Below, in pieces: positions 8,296 through 15,832 of a stretch of 64,000 nt of DNA. The notes under the pieces are model-generated. The model was not told where the DNA came from. It saw only the letters and a list, made by a program, of their open reading frames with translations, and searched no databases. Each line of letters opens with the position of its first letter. Position 1 is the stretch's first letter. The translations under genes and the position numbers were made by a program. Source of the stretch: Thermoplasmata archaeon (GTDB lineage Archaea; Thermoplasmatota; Thermoplasmata; Methanomassiliicoccales; Methanomethylophilaceae); NCBI GenBank assembly GCA_015063245.1, contig SUSV01000008.1, positions 1 to 64,000 on the forward strand, in the 5' to 3' direction.

Positions 8296-8340
8296 TTTGC
8301 TACACTAATTATACAAGTATAATATTTATTGTAGCAAATT
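8294..8340. promoter_or_regulatory. AbiEi operator: 10-bp perfect inverted repeat
   Basis: AATTTGCTAC (8294-8303) and GTAGCAAATT (8331-8340) with a 27-bp AT-rich spacer containing TATA-like AAGTATAATATTT. AbiEi proteins are known to bind inverted repeats in their own promoter, and the site straddles this one exactly. It also lies 43 bp upstream of the divergent membrane protein gene, which it might co-regulate. Confidence 0.7.
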
Positions 8341-8382
8341 CGTATAATACAGTCTTTATACAGTATCCGATTAGCCTCTGAT

Positions 8383-9030
8383 ATGGAGCACCCTGTCAGA
8401 CGCATCTCGATGTTCGTCATCGGATTGTTCGTTATGACGTTCGGCATAGCGGTCTCCACCAAGGCCGATATCGGTACGACGCCGATATCCTCCATTCCAT
8501 TCGTCCTCACGTTGGCGACGGGCATCGACCTCTACATACACACATTTGTTTTCAACATCATCCTGATCCTCATCCAGTACATCGTGCTTCGTAAGGACTT
8601 CAAGCTCGTCAGCCTGCTGCAATTACCGACTACGCTGCTGTTCACATTGTTCACGAAGATCACTGTCGATATGGTGGATGGATGGAACCCCGCTTCATAT
8701 GCGGAATGCTGGCTGTATGTCATAGCGAGCACCGTAATAGTCGGGATAGGGGTCGCCATAGTCGTCAACTCCAGGACGACTGTAATGCCTGGTGAGGGTG
8801 CGGTACTGGCACTGTCCGTCAGGACCCGCATCCAGTTCAGCAAGATGAAGATCATCTTCGACATCTCCAACATCACGATCGCCGCGATCATATCCGTGAT
8901 AGCGATGGGCGGACTGTACGGCGTGAGGGAGGGAACGATATTCGCGGCGGTCTTCGTCGGGATAGTCGTCAGGCTCATCACCAGGCTCATCAAGAAGGTC
9001 CTCCCCGACCCGGATAACCACATCAGCTGA
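8383..9030 (+). CDS. YczE/YitT-family membrane protein
   Basis: 215 aa, about five to six membrane helices. The start MEHPVRRISMFVIGLFVMTFGIAVSTKADIGTTP is characteristic of the YczE/YitT (DUF6198-like) family: a helix with LF..FGIA followed by the G-tract ADIGTTPISS. A second half MPGEGAVLALSVRTRIQFSKMKIIFDI also fits. Substrate and function are unknown in the family. It is divergent from AbiEi. The stop is TGA; no operon partner. Confidence 0.75.
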   Translation: MEHPVRRISMFVIGLFVMTFGIAVSTKADIGTTPISSIPFVLTLATGIDLYIHTFVFNIILILIQYIVLRKDFKLVSLLQLPTTLLFTLFTKITVDMVDGWNPASYAECWLYVIASTVIVGIGVAIVVNSRTTVMPGEGAVLALSVRTRIQFSKMKIIFDISNITIAAIISVIAMGGLYGVREGTIFAAVFVGIVVRLITRLIKKVLPDPDNHIS

Positions 9031-9073
9031 GTTTCATCGACAGGCATCCAGGATTATTTTGAACGAAATTTTT

Positions 9074-9132
9074 CCACTTTTTACCCCCCAAAAAGTAGAA
9101 TTTTTTCCACTTTTTACCCCCCAAAAAGTAGA
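9074..9132. repeat. Tandem hairpin repeat, two copies at 33-bp spacing, in the ATPase promoter
   Basis: CCACTTTTTACCCCCCAAAA-AGTAGA occurs at 9074 and again at 9107, exactly 33 bp apart. Each contains a perfect inverted repeat ACTTTTT-ACCCCCC-AAAAAGT. The second copy ends about 30 bp before the ATPase ATG at 9162, covering its promoter. Confidence 0.9.
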
Positions 9133-9161
9133 TTAAAATATGAAGCGAACAATATTGACAT

Positions 9162-10505
9162 ATGATGAGAAGATCCGTCGAGGAGAAACTCCTGTCCTGG
9201 AAAGAATCCGAAAGGCGCAAGCCGCTCATATTGCTGGGGATACGCCAGTGCGGGAAGACATTCATCCTGACGGAATTCGGGAAGAACAATTTCAAAGATT
9301 ACGTCCGCTTCGATTTCGAGCGCAATCCTCAGCTGACTGATGTATTCCGCGATCTCGATCCAATCCGTATAATGAAAGAACTGTCAGCATTCAGAGGAAA
9401 GAAGATAACGAAGGATACGCTGGTCATATTCGATGAGATCCAGCATTGCTATCCCGCGCTGACATCGCTGAAATATCTTGGTGAGGAACTGCCTGGATAT
9501 CATATCGTCTGCGCCGGATCCCTTTTGGGACTGGCATTGGCAGAACGCGAGAGAAAGGACAGCCCGGGATGGAAGACCTCGTTCCCGGTGGGCAAGGTCA
9601 ATTTCATAAGGATGTGGCCCATGGATTTCGGCGAATTCGTTCTTGCCACAAAGGGCGAGGATTACTTCGGAACATTGGATGATGTCGAAGCGGATGTGCC
9701 CCTGCCGGAATGGATGATGTCCGAACTGAACGAGCTGTACATCGATTACCTGATTGTCGGCGGGATGCCCGAGGCCGTACAGACCTGGGTAGACACGCAG
9801 GATATGGACGAAGTCAGGAAGGTGCAGAGGGACATCGTCCGTTCGTTCAAGGAGGACATGGGGAAATACAGCGGCGAGAACTATCAGAGGATCTCTGCAT
9901 TATGGGATTCGGCCGCATATCAGGTCGCGGAAGCAGGCAATCGTTTCAACTTGAAGAAGGCAGGCGGTACGAACAAGACCCTTTCCGACCCAATCCAGTG
10001 GTTGCTGGATGCCGATTTCCTGAGGCGTACCTGGGAGGTCAACGACGATTCCGTGCCTCCGAATCCTCGTGGCGGGATCTATTATAAGCTATATCTGCCC
10101 GATACGGGATTGCTCACATGCATGGCCGGCATCGATCGTCCGATACTCGTCTCCAAGGATGAGAGCACATCGAAGATCCGCGGCGCCGTAGCAGAGAACT
10201 ATATCCTCACCCAGATGTCATCAGCCTTGGATATCGAGGGGGATACGTATTTCTGGACCAACTCCAAGGGGGATGCAGAGGTGGATTTCGAGCTGCTGCG
10301 CGGCATGACCCTGGTCCCTGTGGAGGTCAAGTCGGGGGAGGTCGGCAGACTGAAGTCTCTGGAGACGTATTGCGGGAGGTACTCTCCGAAGGAGGTGCTG
10401 GTATTCTCGAACAGGAACACACGCATCAACAAAGGGGGGTACACATTCATACCGCTGTACATGGCATGGAAGCTGGAGATGTACCTGGAAAACCTGGGGC
10501 TTTGA
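9162..10505 (+). CDS. AAA+ ATPase, DUF4143 type, intact E-x-K
   Basis: 447 aa. N-terminal VEEKLLSWKESERRKPLILLG precedes P-loop GIRQCGKTFIL (about residue 26). Walker B is LVIFDEIQHCYPALTSLKYL (about 88) and the sensor is HIVCAGSLLGLALAER. The C-terminal PD-(D/E)XK-like core is EVDFELLRGMTLVPVEVKSGE with D and E-x-K in place. It closely resembles 11835-13397 and both have 33-bp spaced promoter repeats of unrelated sequence. Start ATG-ATG at 9162/9165. This is the commonest DUF4143 subgroup in prokaryotes, of unproven function. Confidence 0.9.
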   Translation: MMRRSVEEKLLSWKESERRKPLILLGIRQCGKTFILTEFGKNNFKDYVRFDFERNPQLTDVFRDLDPIRIMKELSAFRGKKITKDTLVIFDEIQHCYPALTSLKYLGEELPGYHIVCAGSLLGLALAERERKDSPGWKTSFPVGKVNFIRMWPMDFGEFVLATKGEDYFGTLDDVEADVPLPEWMMSELNELYIDYLIVGGMPEAVQTWVDTQDMDEVRKVQRDIVRSFKEDMGKYSGENYQRISALWDSAAYQVAEAGNRFNLKKAGGTNKTLSDPIQWLLDADFLRRTWEVNDDSVPPNPRGGIYYKLYLPDTGLLTCMAGIDRPILVSKDESTSKIRGAVAENYILTQMSSALDIEGDTYFWTNSKGDAEVDFELLRGMTLVPVEVKSGEVGRLKSLETYCGRYSPKEVLVFSNRNTRINKGGYTFIPLYMAWKLEMYLENLGL

Positions 10506-10684
10506 TACCGGCATGATCGGTTCAGGATATCTCAGGAACGGGAAACGAATCTCAGGCTTGAAATAGGGTTCTGCCGGCCGCATGGACTTTCACAGCAGGC
10601 TCTGGGCATAAGGCAATTCTCACCTTTTCCGACCATCATTCGAACATTTTTAAAATGCTCATCTGGTTTCTCCTTTCGATATCA

Positions 10685-11551
10685 ATGAGTGACTTTGATA
10701 CACTTTGCAAAGAGCTTGAACAGATGGATCCCGAAACATTCACGAATCTCTTCAACGAGCTGTCGGTCGACGTCATCAAGGAACTGGTGGCGCTCACAGC
10801 GGACGGAACGGACGGACTCACCGCATACATGCAGTTCCTTCTCGCATCCGTCGCAGCCGACGGAACCCTCTCGGAGGCGGAGTTCGATCTCCTGAAGCCG
10901 TTCTTCGACAAGATGGCGGACAAGGACCTCACATACGAGCAGGGCGTCCAGATCTTCAGGGACCTCGGTCTCGACAACTCCGCATCCTACAGGAAGGTCA
11001 TCGACACCATGGTCGACATCATCGGACTGGTGGATGACTCCCTCAAGGACAAGATCGTCATGATCTGTCTCCTCGTCTGCGCCATCGACGGCGAGGTCTC
11101 AAAGGAGGAGAAGGACTGGATCAGACAGCTCCTGGAGCCACTGGACATCAAGATCGACGTCATGAGCTACATCGACAAGTTCCTGTCCGATGCCAAGGTG
11201 TTCACCCTCGCGACCACATGCGGCGACCAACCCAGGATGAGGGTCCTCGGACTGAAGGTCAAGCTCGACGGAAAGCTGTACTTCGCAGTCGGCACATTCA
11301 AGGACGTCTACAAGCAGCTCCAGGCGAACCCCAAGTGCGAGATCCTCGCATCCGTCGGAACCGACTTCCTCCGCTGGGATGGAATCGCCACGTTCTGCGA
11401 CGACCCCAGGCTCATGCAGATAACTGAGAATATGATGCCCGACCTCTGCAACATGTACGCCAAGATGGGATGGAAGCTCGGATTCTTCACACTCGAGAAC
11501 GGCTCCGCCGAAATCGTCAATGTGAACAACGAGAAGAAGAGAATCCTTTGA
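10685..11551 (+). CDS. TerB-like domain fused to a pyridoxamine-phosphate-oxidase-like flavin domain
   Basis: 288 aa from the ATG at 10685 (MSDFDTLCKELEQMD), chosen because TTTTTAAAA 30 bp upstream fits a leaderless promoter; the track's start at 10655 overlaps that TATA box. Residues about 40-160 are all-helical and TerB-like, with acidic metal-site motifs AADGTLSEAEFDLL and CAIDGEVSKEEKDWI. Residues about 165-288 form a split-barrel PNPOx/FMN-binding-like domain (KVFTLATTCGDQPRMRVLG, DGKLYFAVGTFKDVYKQL). The fusion suggests metal- or stress-linked redox sensing; substrate unknown. Followed by a GGGGGG-CAA-CCCCC hairpin. Confidence 0.75.
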   Translation: MSDFDTLCKELEQMDPETFTNLFNELSVDVIKELVALTADGTDGLTAYMQFLLASVAADGTLSEAEFDLLKPFFDKMADKDLTYEQGVQIFRDLGLDNSASYRKVIDTMVDIIGLVDDSLKDKIVMICLLVCAIDGEVSKEEKDWIRQLLEPLDIKIDVMSYIDKFLSDAKVFTLATTCGDQPRMRVLGLKVKLDGKLYFAVGTFKDVYKQLQANPKCEILASVGTDFLRWDGIATFCDDPRLMQITENMMPDLCNMYAKMGWKLGFFTLENGSAEIVNVNNEKKRIL

Positions 11552-11567
11552 AACGCTAAACAAACGA

Positions 11568-11581
11568 GGGGGGCAACCCCC
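11568..11581 (+). terminator. Hairpin terminator after the TerB fusion gene
   Basis: GGGGGG-CAA-CCCCC, 17 bp after the stop, followed by pyrimidine-rich TTCAACCTTCTT. Confidence 0.6.
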
Positions 11582-11585
11582 TTCA

Positions 11586-11690
11586 ACCTTCTTGATGGAT
11601 AGGTCTCTGATATCTCGCTGCACGCCGGTCACTGCCCTATCCTGTGAATTGAACCATTGTTCGAACCTAAGCTCGTTTGTTATAACAGAC
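11586..11690 (-). pseudogene. Possible RelE/HigB-type toxin fragment
   Basis: The minus strand reads NELRFEQWFNSQDRAVTGVQRDIRDLSI, resembling the start of RelE/HigB-family toxins (F..WFNSL-DR...I..RI.RL). Nothing recognisable follows before the terminator hairpin, and no antitoxin is present. If real it is a short decayed fragment. Weak call based on pattern only. Confidence 0.25.
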
Positions 11691-11692
11691 GT

Positions 11693-11825
11693 AAAAAAAC
11701 GGTTCAAATAGGCTGATAACGGCATAAAAAAACGGTTCTAAATAGCCATTTAGGACATAAAAAAACGGTTATAAACAGTCTTTTAGCACGTAAAAAAACG
11801 GTTAATATATAAACATAGAGAATAA
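11693..11825. repeat. Four 33-bp iterons in the ATPase promoter
   Basis: TAAAAAAACGGTT at 11693, 11726, 11759 and 11792, exactly 33 bp apart. The intervening 20 bp are themselves loosely conserved (AAATAG.C, AAACAGTC), so the whole 33-mer is the unit. The last copy runs into AATATATAAAC, a TATA box about 28 bp before the ATG at 11835. Confidence 0.92.
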
Positions 11826-11834
11826 TCAGCATCC

Positions 11835-13397
11835 ATGAAGAGGCTGATCTACGATGAATTGCTGGAGTGGAAGAGCGATCCCGCCCGTAAGCCGCTTGTT
11901 CTCGACGGAGTTCGCCAATGCGGGAAGACCTATCTTCTGAAGGAATTAGGATCGGAGGAGTTCGATAACTGCGTCTATTGCAATTTCGAGGAGGCAAAGG
12001 GGCTGAAGGCCCTGTTCAGCGGCAGCATGGAACCTTCCAAGATCGTCCGCGACATAGAGCTGATGAACAATGTGAAGATCACTCCTGGGAAGACCCTCCT
12101 CATACTGGATGAGATTCAGGAATGCGATTCGGCGATCACCTCTCTGAAATACTTCTGCGAACACATGCCCGAGCTTCATGTGGCATGCGCCGGACCCCTG
12201 TTAGGGGTATTGAAATCTGAGGCATCGTTCCCTGTTGGAAAGGTTGATACCAAGCACCTATACCCCATGAACTTCTGCGAATACCTCATGGCAGAAGGGG
12301 AGACCTCTCTTGCCGAGTTCATCCTATCCGACCCCGATCCAGAGGATATCTCAGAACCGATCCACGAGGCCCTTCAGAGGCTGATGAGGGACTACTGCAT
12401 AGTCGGCGGGATGCCGGAGGTCGTTCACTCATGGGTCACGCAGCATGACATCAACAAGGTCGATTCCCTGCAGAGGGAGCTTCTGCAGAACTATGAGAAG
12501 GATTTCGCGAAGCATGGGGGGAGCATGCTGGAGATGCTGACGTCCATATGGGAATCCCTTCCTTCGTTCCTATCAAGGGAGAACCATAAGTTCGTATTCA
12601 AAGAACTGAAGAAGGATGGCAGGTCTGACGATTTCAGAGATCCGGTGCAATGGCTGAGCAATGCCCACCTGATATACAAGGTCAACCTGATGAAAGGTCA
12701 TGCATATCCGCCCTCCATCGGAAAGGATGAGAATCAATACAAGCTGTATATGTGCGATATCGGTCTGCTCAGGGCGATGGCCGGACACCCTGCGGGCATC
12801 ATGCTCACGGAGAACGATGATGCCCATCTGTACAAAGGGGGCATGTACGAGAATCTGGCGGTGTGCGAGATGATGTCCGCAGGTGCCGGGAACCTCTACT
12901 ATTGGAGGGAGGGCAGATACGAGGTCGATCTGATATCGGCCATCGATGGCAGGACAGTGCCCATCGAGGTCAAATCCGGAACCAACTTCTCAACGGAATC
13001 CCTTAACCTCTATCAGAAGAAGTTCAATGTATCATGGGGGCTCATAATCTCCAACAGGATGCCCAGGAAAGGGAATGGAAGGGATGCGATCCCATTCTAT
13101 CTAGCCGGCAATATGCAGAGGGCTAGAAATGCACATGTCGATGACTGTTACGTGAATGCATCCGGTCTGCCTTACGAATTTCAATTCAGGAAGGAAGATT
13201 GGATAGAGGTCGGCAAAGGATTCAGACTCATCATCCCAGTCAGCAGGCATCACAGAGGTCTGATACCAAAATGCAATGTCCAGATAAGGGATGGGGATGC
13301 CTGGAAGGATACAGGAGCTTCGATCTCCACGGATAATGGCGACGTGATCATCGAATCCAATAGCAGATTCGACGGAAGAGCTGTCATCAGAATCTGA
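11835..13397 (+). CDS. AAA+ ATPase, DUF4143 type, with C-terminal beta-rich extension
   Basis: 520 aa, about 75-100 longer than the paralogues. P-loop LDGVRQCGKTYLL, Walker B LLILDEIQECDSAITSLKYF, sensor HVACAGPLLG, and nuclease-like EVDLISAIDGRTVPIEVKSGT with D and E-x-K intact (about residue 375). After residue about 420 there is an extra segment (FQFRKEDWIEVGKGFRLIIP, CNVQIRDGDAW, DVIIESNSRFDGRAVIRI) that looks like a small beta domain not present in the others. Leaderless-type promoter preceded by four 33-bp iterons. Function unknown. Confidence 0.9.
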   Translation: MKRLIYDELLEWKSDPARKPLVLDGVRQCGKTYLLKELGSEEFDNCVYCNFEEAKGLKALFSGSMEPSKIVRDIELMNNVKITPGKTLLILDEIQECDSAITSLKYFCEHMPELHVACAGPLLGVLKSEASFPVGKVDTKHLYPMNFCEYLMAEGETSLAEFILSDPDPEDISEPIHEALQRLMRDYCIVGGMPEVVHSWVTQHDINKVDSLQRELLQNYEKDFAKHGGSMLEMLTSIWESLPSFLSRENHKFVFKELKKDGRSDDFRDPVQWLSNAHLIYKVNLMKGHAYPPSIGKDENQYKLYMCDIGLLRAMAGHPAGIMLTENDDAHLYKGGMYENLAVCEMMSAGAGNLYYWREGRYEVDLISAIDGRTVPIEVKSGTNFSTESLNLYQKKFNVSWGLIISNRMPRKGNGRDAIPFYLAGNMQRARNAHVDDCYVNASGLPYEFQFRKEDWIEVGKGFRLIIPVSRHHRGLIPKCNVQIRDGDAWKDTGASISTDNGDVIIESNSRFDGRAVIRI

Positions 13398-13464
13398 ACG
13401 CGATCCGCCATAGCAGTTTCAGATACATGGTCAGTCCTTATTCTCCGAACCTATCAAAAGCAGA

Positions 13465-14088
13465 TCAGAGCATCATCCAGAAGATGATGGCGGTGATCGC
13501 TCCGCCGACGATAGCTCCCATCGCGAGCTGCAGCGGTGTATGCTTCCTCAGGACATATCTGCTCCAGATCACAGGCGGCAGGAGGAGGAAGTAGAGCAGC
13601 CCATACGGCCAGAATCCTACAGACAGGACCATGGACGGCCCCACCACTCCGCAGGAGTGCACGCTGATCTTCCAGAAGAACGTGATCAGCATCATAGCCG
13701 CGGTCACTACGGCGTAGCACAGCATCAGGACCGTGGCAAGATCGGGTGCATCAAGGTACCACAGCAGCCCGAATCCCAACGAGTATCCCATTATGCCGAA
13801 GATCATCGGAAGGAACCTGTCCTCCTTCCTTACGACGTCCAATCTGTCGTCGTTCCCGTATCTCTTAGAGAAGTAAACTATCAGTGCCAGTGGTATGATC
13901 GTGGTGGTGATTATCGCTATCGCAGAGAAGATCAATCCGTCTTCCAAATCATCGGTCTTAAGCATGCAGATGAGGATGAAGACGGGTATCGAGAGGAACG
14001 GCGGCTGCTCTATCAGGGATATGATCTTCGCCAGCCTCTCCCTCTTCGGTGTGAGCGATCCCTGGAACTTCCCGGTGGGGTCGTGCAT
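13465..14088 (-). CDS. PAP2-superfamily membrane phosphatase-like protein
   Basis: 207 aa with about six membrane helices. It keeps diverged PAP2 motifs: KISVHSCGVVGP (phosphate-binding SGH-like region with its His) and WSRYVLRKHTPLQLAMGAIVGG (SR...H...Q...G, catalytic His). The first motif KxxxxxxRP is weak (RKEDRFLP). Such enzymes remove phosphate from isoprenyl or lipid (pyro)phosphates at the membrane. Its ATG directly follows the TGA of the NMP kinase upstream, in an operon with a polyprenol-kinase-like protein, so polyprenyl phosphate recycling is a reasonable inference. Confidence 0.7.
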   Translation of the reverse strand: MHDPTGKFQGSLTPKRERLAKIISLIEQPPFLSIPVFILICMLKTDDLEDGLIFSAIAIITTTIIPLALIVYFSKRYGNDDRLDVVRKEDRFLPMIFGIMGYSLGFGLLWYLDAPDLATVLMLCYAVVTAAMMLITFFWKISVHSCGVVGPSMVLSVGFWPYGLLYFLLLPPVIWSRYVLRKHTPLQLAMGAIVGGAITAIIFWMML

Positions 14089-14667
14089 TCAGTCACGCTC
14101 CACTTCAGCCAATATCGCTCTGGTCTGCTCGAGTGTATTCTCCAGCGTCCCTGAGTTGTCGACCACCCTCCATGACCCGGTGATCCCATGCATCTTGGAG
14201 CGGGTCTTCCTGAGCTTCTCCGATGTCTCGAAGGTCTCCAGGTCCTCCCCTCTCGCCAGGATGCGCTCCAATGCCGTATCCGGATCCACATCCACGTAGA
14301 TCTTCACATCCGGCACCGGGAGCACCAGCTCGATGAACCGGTATCCGATTTTGCATAGGAATGAAGGCAGATATGCCGCTGCAAGGCTGTATCTGACGAA
14401 GATGACATCATCGTATTCATCCTGATGCTTCTTCTTGACCTTCAGCGAATGGAGCACATCCCTGATGTAGTACCAGCCTGCCATGATAACAGCCAGCTTG
14501 CCGTCCTTGCAGAGGTACTTGGCGGCCTTCCTCCCGTATTCGGTATCGGTGTTGGGATGGGTGATCTCAAGCACCCTCCTTCCCTCCGAGATCAGTTGCT
14601 CCCTTATGAAATCCGACGACGTGGTCTTGCCTGAGCCGTCCATTCCGTCCACTGCGTACCACGTCAT
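14089..14667 (-). CDS. Thymidylate kinase-like P-loop NMP kinase
   Basis: 192 aa. N-terminal YAVDGMDGSGKTTSSDFIREQL is the Tmk P-loop; THPNTDTEYGRKA takes the place of the DR/TREP nucleotide-binding region, and DVDPDTALERILARGEDLETFE resembles the LID of dTMP kinases. It lacks a convincing full DRY-type signature (FVRYSLAAAY), so substrate may not be dTMP. It sits between a dolichol/phytol-kinase-like gene and a PAP2 phosphatase with near-zero spacing. It may supply CDP/CTP turnover or phosphorylate a lipid intermediate. Cytosolic. Confidence 0.75.
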   Translation of the reverse strand: MTWYAVDGMDGSGKTTSSDFIREQLISEGRRVLEITHPNTDTEYGRKAAKYLCKDGKLAVIMAGWYYIRDVLHSLKVKKKHQDEYDDVIFVRYSLAAAYLPSFLCKIGYRFIELVLPVPDVKIYVDVDPDTALERILARGEDLETFETSEKLRKTRSKMHGITGSWRVVDNSGTLENTLEQTRAILAEVERD

Positions 14668-14671
14668 GCTC

Positions 14672-15397
14672 TCACAATCCCAGCAGGACCATGACCCCTG
14701 TCACGGCCATGCAGTTCACTATGTTGTCCACCCATCCGGGTGAGAACGTCTCTGTCACAGCGACCACGATCCCTGCGATGATGCAGCACAGGTAGATCGG
14801 TATGTCCGCTTCAAGGACTATCCCCGAACCTGCGGGAAGGTCAACCATGCCGAGGAAGATCACAAGTATTATCGAGACGACGGCCGTCACGGCGAACACA
14901 CCAATCGTACCTTCGATCGATTTGCCGTTCACCGACTTATGTCTGCCGAACCTCTTCCCGACTATGCTGCCGAACCCGTCGCCCCAGGTCATCGCCACGA
15001 TGCCTATCGAGGCCGCTGTCCAATGGTCCTCGAAGCACAATGCGATCAGCACTGCGATGCTGACCACGTACAGGAACAGGCCCTGCTTATGGCCCTGGTT
15101 GTTCGCTATGTCCCCGAGCTTCGAATTGGAGACGATGTTGTCCTTCAGCATGGCGATGAACAATACGACAGCGAACGGGATGGCGAAGAAGGCCTCCATC
15201 ACCCACGCATGGTCGAACATCCACCATATGAACACGAAGTTACCTATCCCGACATGGATGACCTTTCTCACATCCACCCTGTCGGACTTCTTCTGGATGT
15301 AGAATGCTATGCCGAGGACTGCGATGATGAGCAGATAGACGAGGATGAGGGCCGTGACATCATTGTCAGATATCCCGAATAACCCGTCAGTATCCAT
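14672..15397 (-). CDS. CTP-dependent polyprenol/phytol/dolichol kinase-like membrane protein
   Basis: 241 aa with about seven membrane helices. The signature GDGFGSIVGKRFGRHK followed by KSIEGTIGVF matches the CTP-binding loop of phytol and dolichol kinases (CDP-alcohol/cytidylyltransferase-like family). The N-terminal RKVIHVGIGNF fits the conserved KR..H...G motif. It would phosphorylate a membrane isoprenoid alcohol. First gene of a three-gene minus-strand operon with an NMP kinase and a PAP2 phosphatase, which together make a polyprenol/polyprenyl-phosphate cycle plausible for archaeal glycan-lipid carriers. Confidence 0.8.
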   Translation of the reverse strand: MDTDGLFGISDNDVTALILVYLLIIAVLGIAFYIQKKSDRVDVRKVIHVGIGNFVFIWWMFDHAWVMEAFFAIPFAVVLFIAMLKDNIVSNSKLGDIANNQGHKQGLFLYVVSIAVLIALCFEDHWTAASIGIVAMTWGDGFGSIVGKRFGRHKSVNGKSIEGTIGVFAVTAVVSIILVIFLGMVDLPAGSGIVLEADIPIYLCCIIAGIVVAVTETFSPGWVDNIVNCMAVTGVMVLLGL

Positions 15398-15599
15398 GTG
15401 CAGAACCCCGTTTGGCTCTAGGTAAGTTAGTCCTACAAATAAAGCTACTGATTATTGCTCTCCATCCATGGCTGGATGAAAGGGGATCCCTCAACCGGAG
15501 GAGAGGATGCTGCATCGGAGGTTCTTCGCTCCATGTCGACTCGATGCCTGCATTCGCTAGCGACTCAAATCGGTCCCTTGCTGAGGAAACCTGTCAAAT

Positions 15600-15714
15600 A
15601 TACAGGGATGTTCAGAACACCGTCGGTCATACCGATGTTCTTGGTGGATATGATGATCGGGGCATCAGAGTCGTCAACGTGATCGATCGGCTTCTCGACG
15701 GACCCTCCTCCTGA
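15600..15714 (+). pseudogene. C-terminal fragment of a DUF4143 ATPase
   Basis: In a 430-bp stretch without a gene, one plus-strand frame ends GGYDDRGIRVVNVIDRLLDG then TGA. This matches the end of intact ATPases here (SYDGIDVVNVIDWL, NEKGILIMNVIDFM). No P-loop or nuclease part precedes it, so it appears to be the scar of a deleted ATPase gene. The upstream half of the stretch (15398-15600) shows nothing else I can identify. Confidence 0.55.
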
Positions 15715-15832
15715 GCATGCCGATCGAAGACCGTGTTCCAAAGGGGCGCAGTTATATCCTTTCAATGTATGCCACGCACAGATGACGGAAGAGGTCTAGG
15801 AAGCCGATTCGAAACAGCCCTCCAGTGCAAGG

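Noticed and set aside
11693-11804. CRISPR array
   Set aside because: The repeat is only 13 bp, there are four copies, the intervening 20 bp are also similar to each other, and no cas genes are nearby. It is a promoter iteron array.
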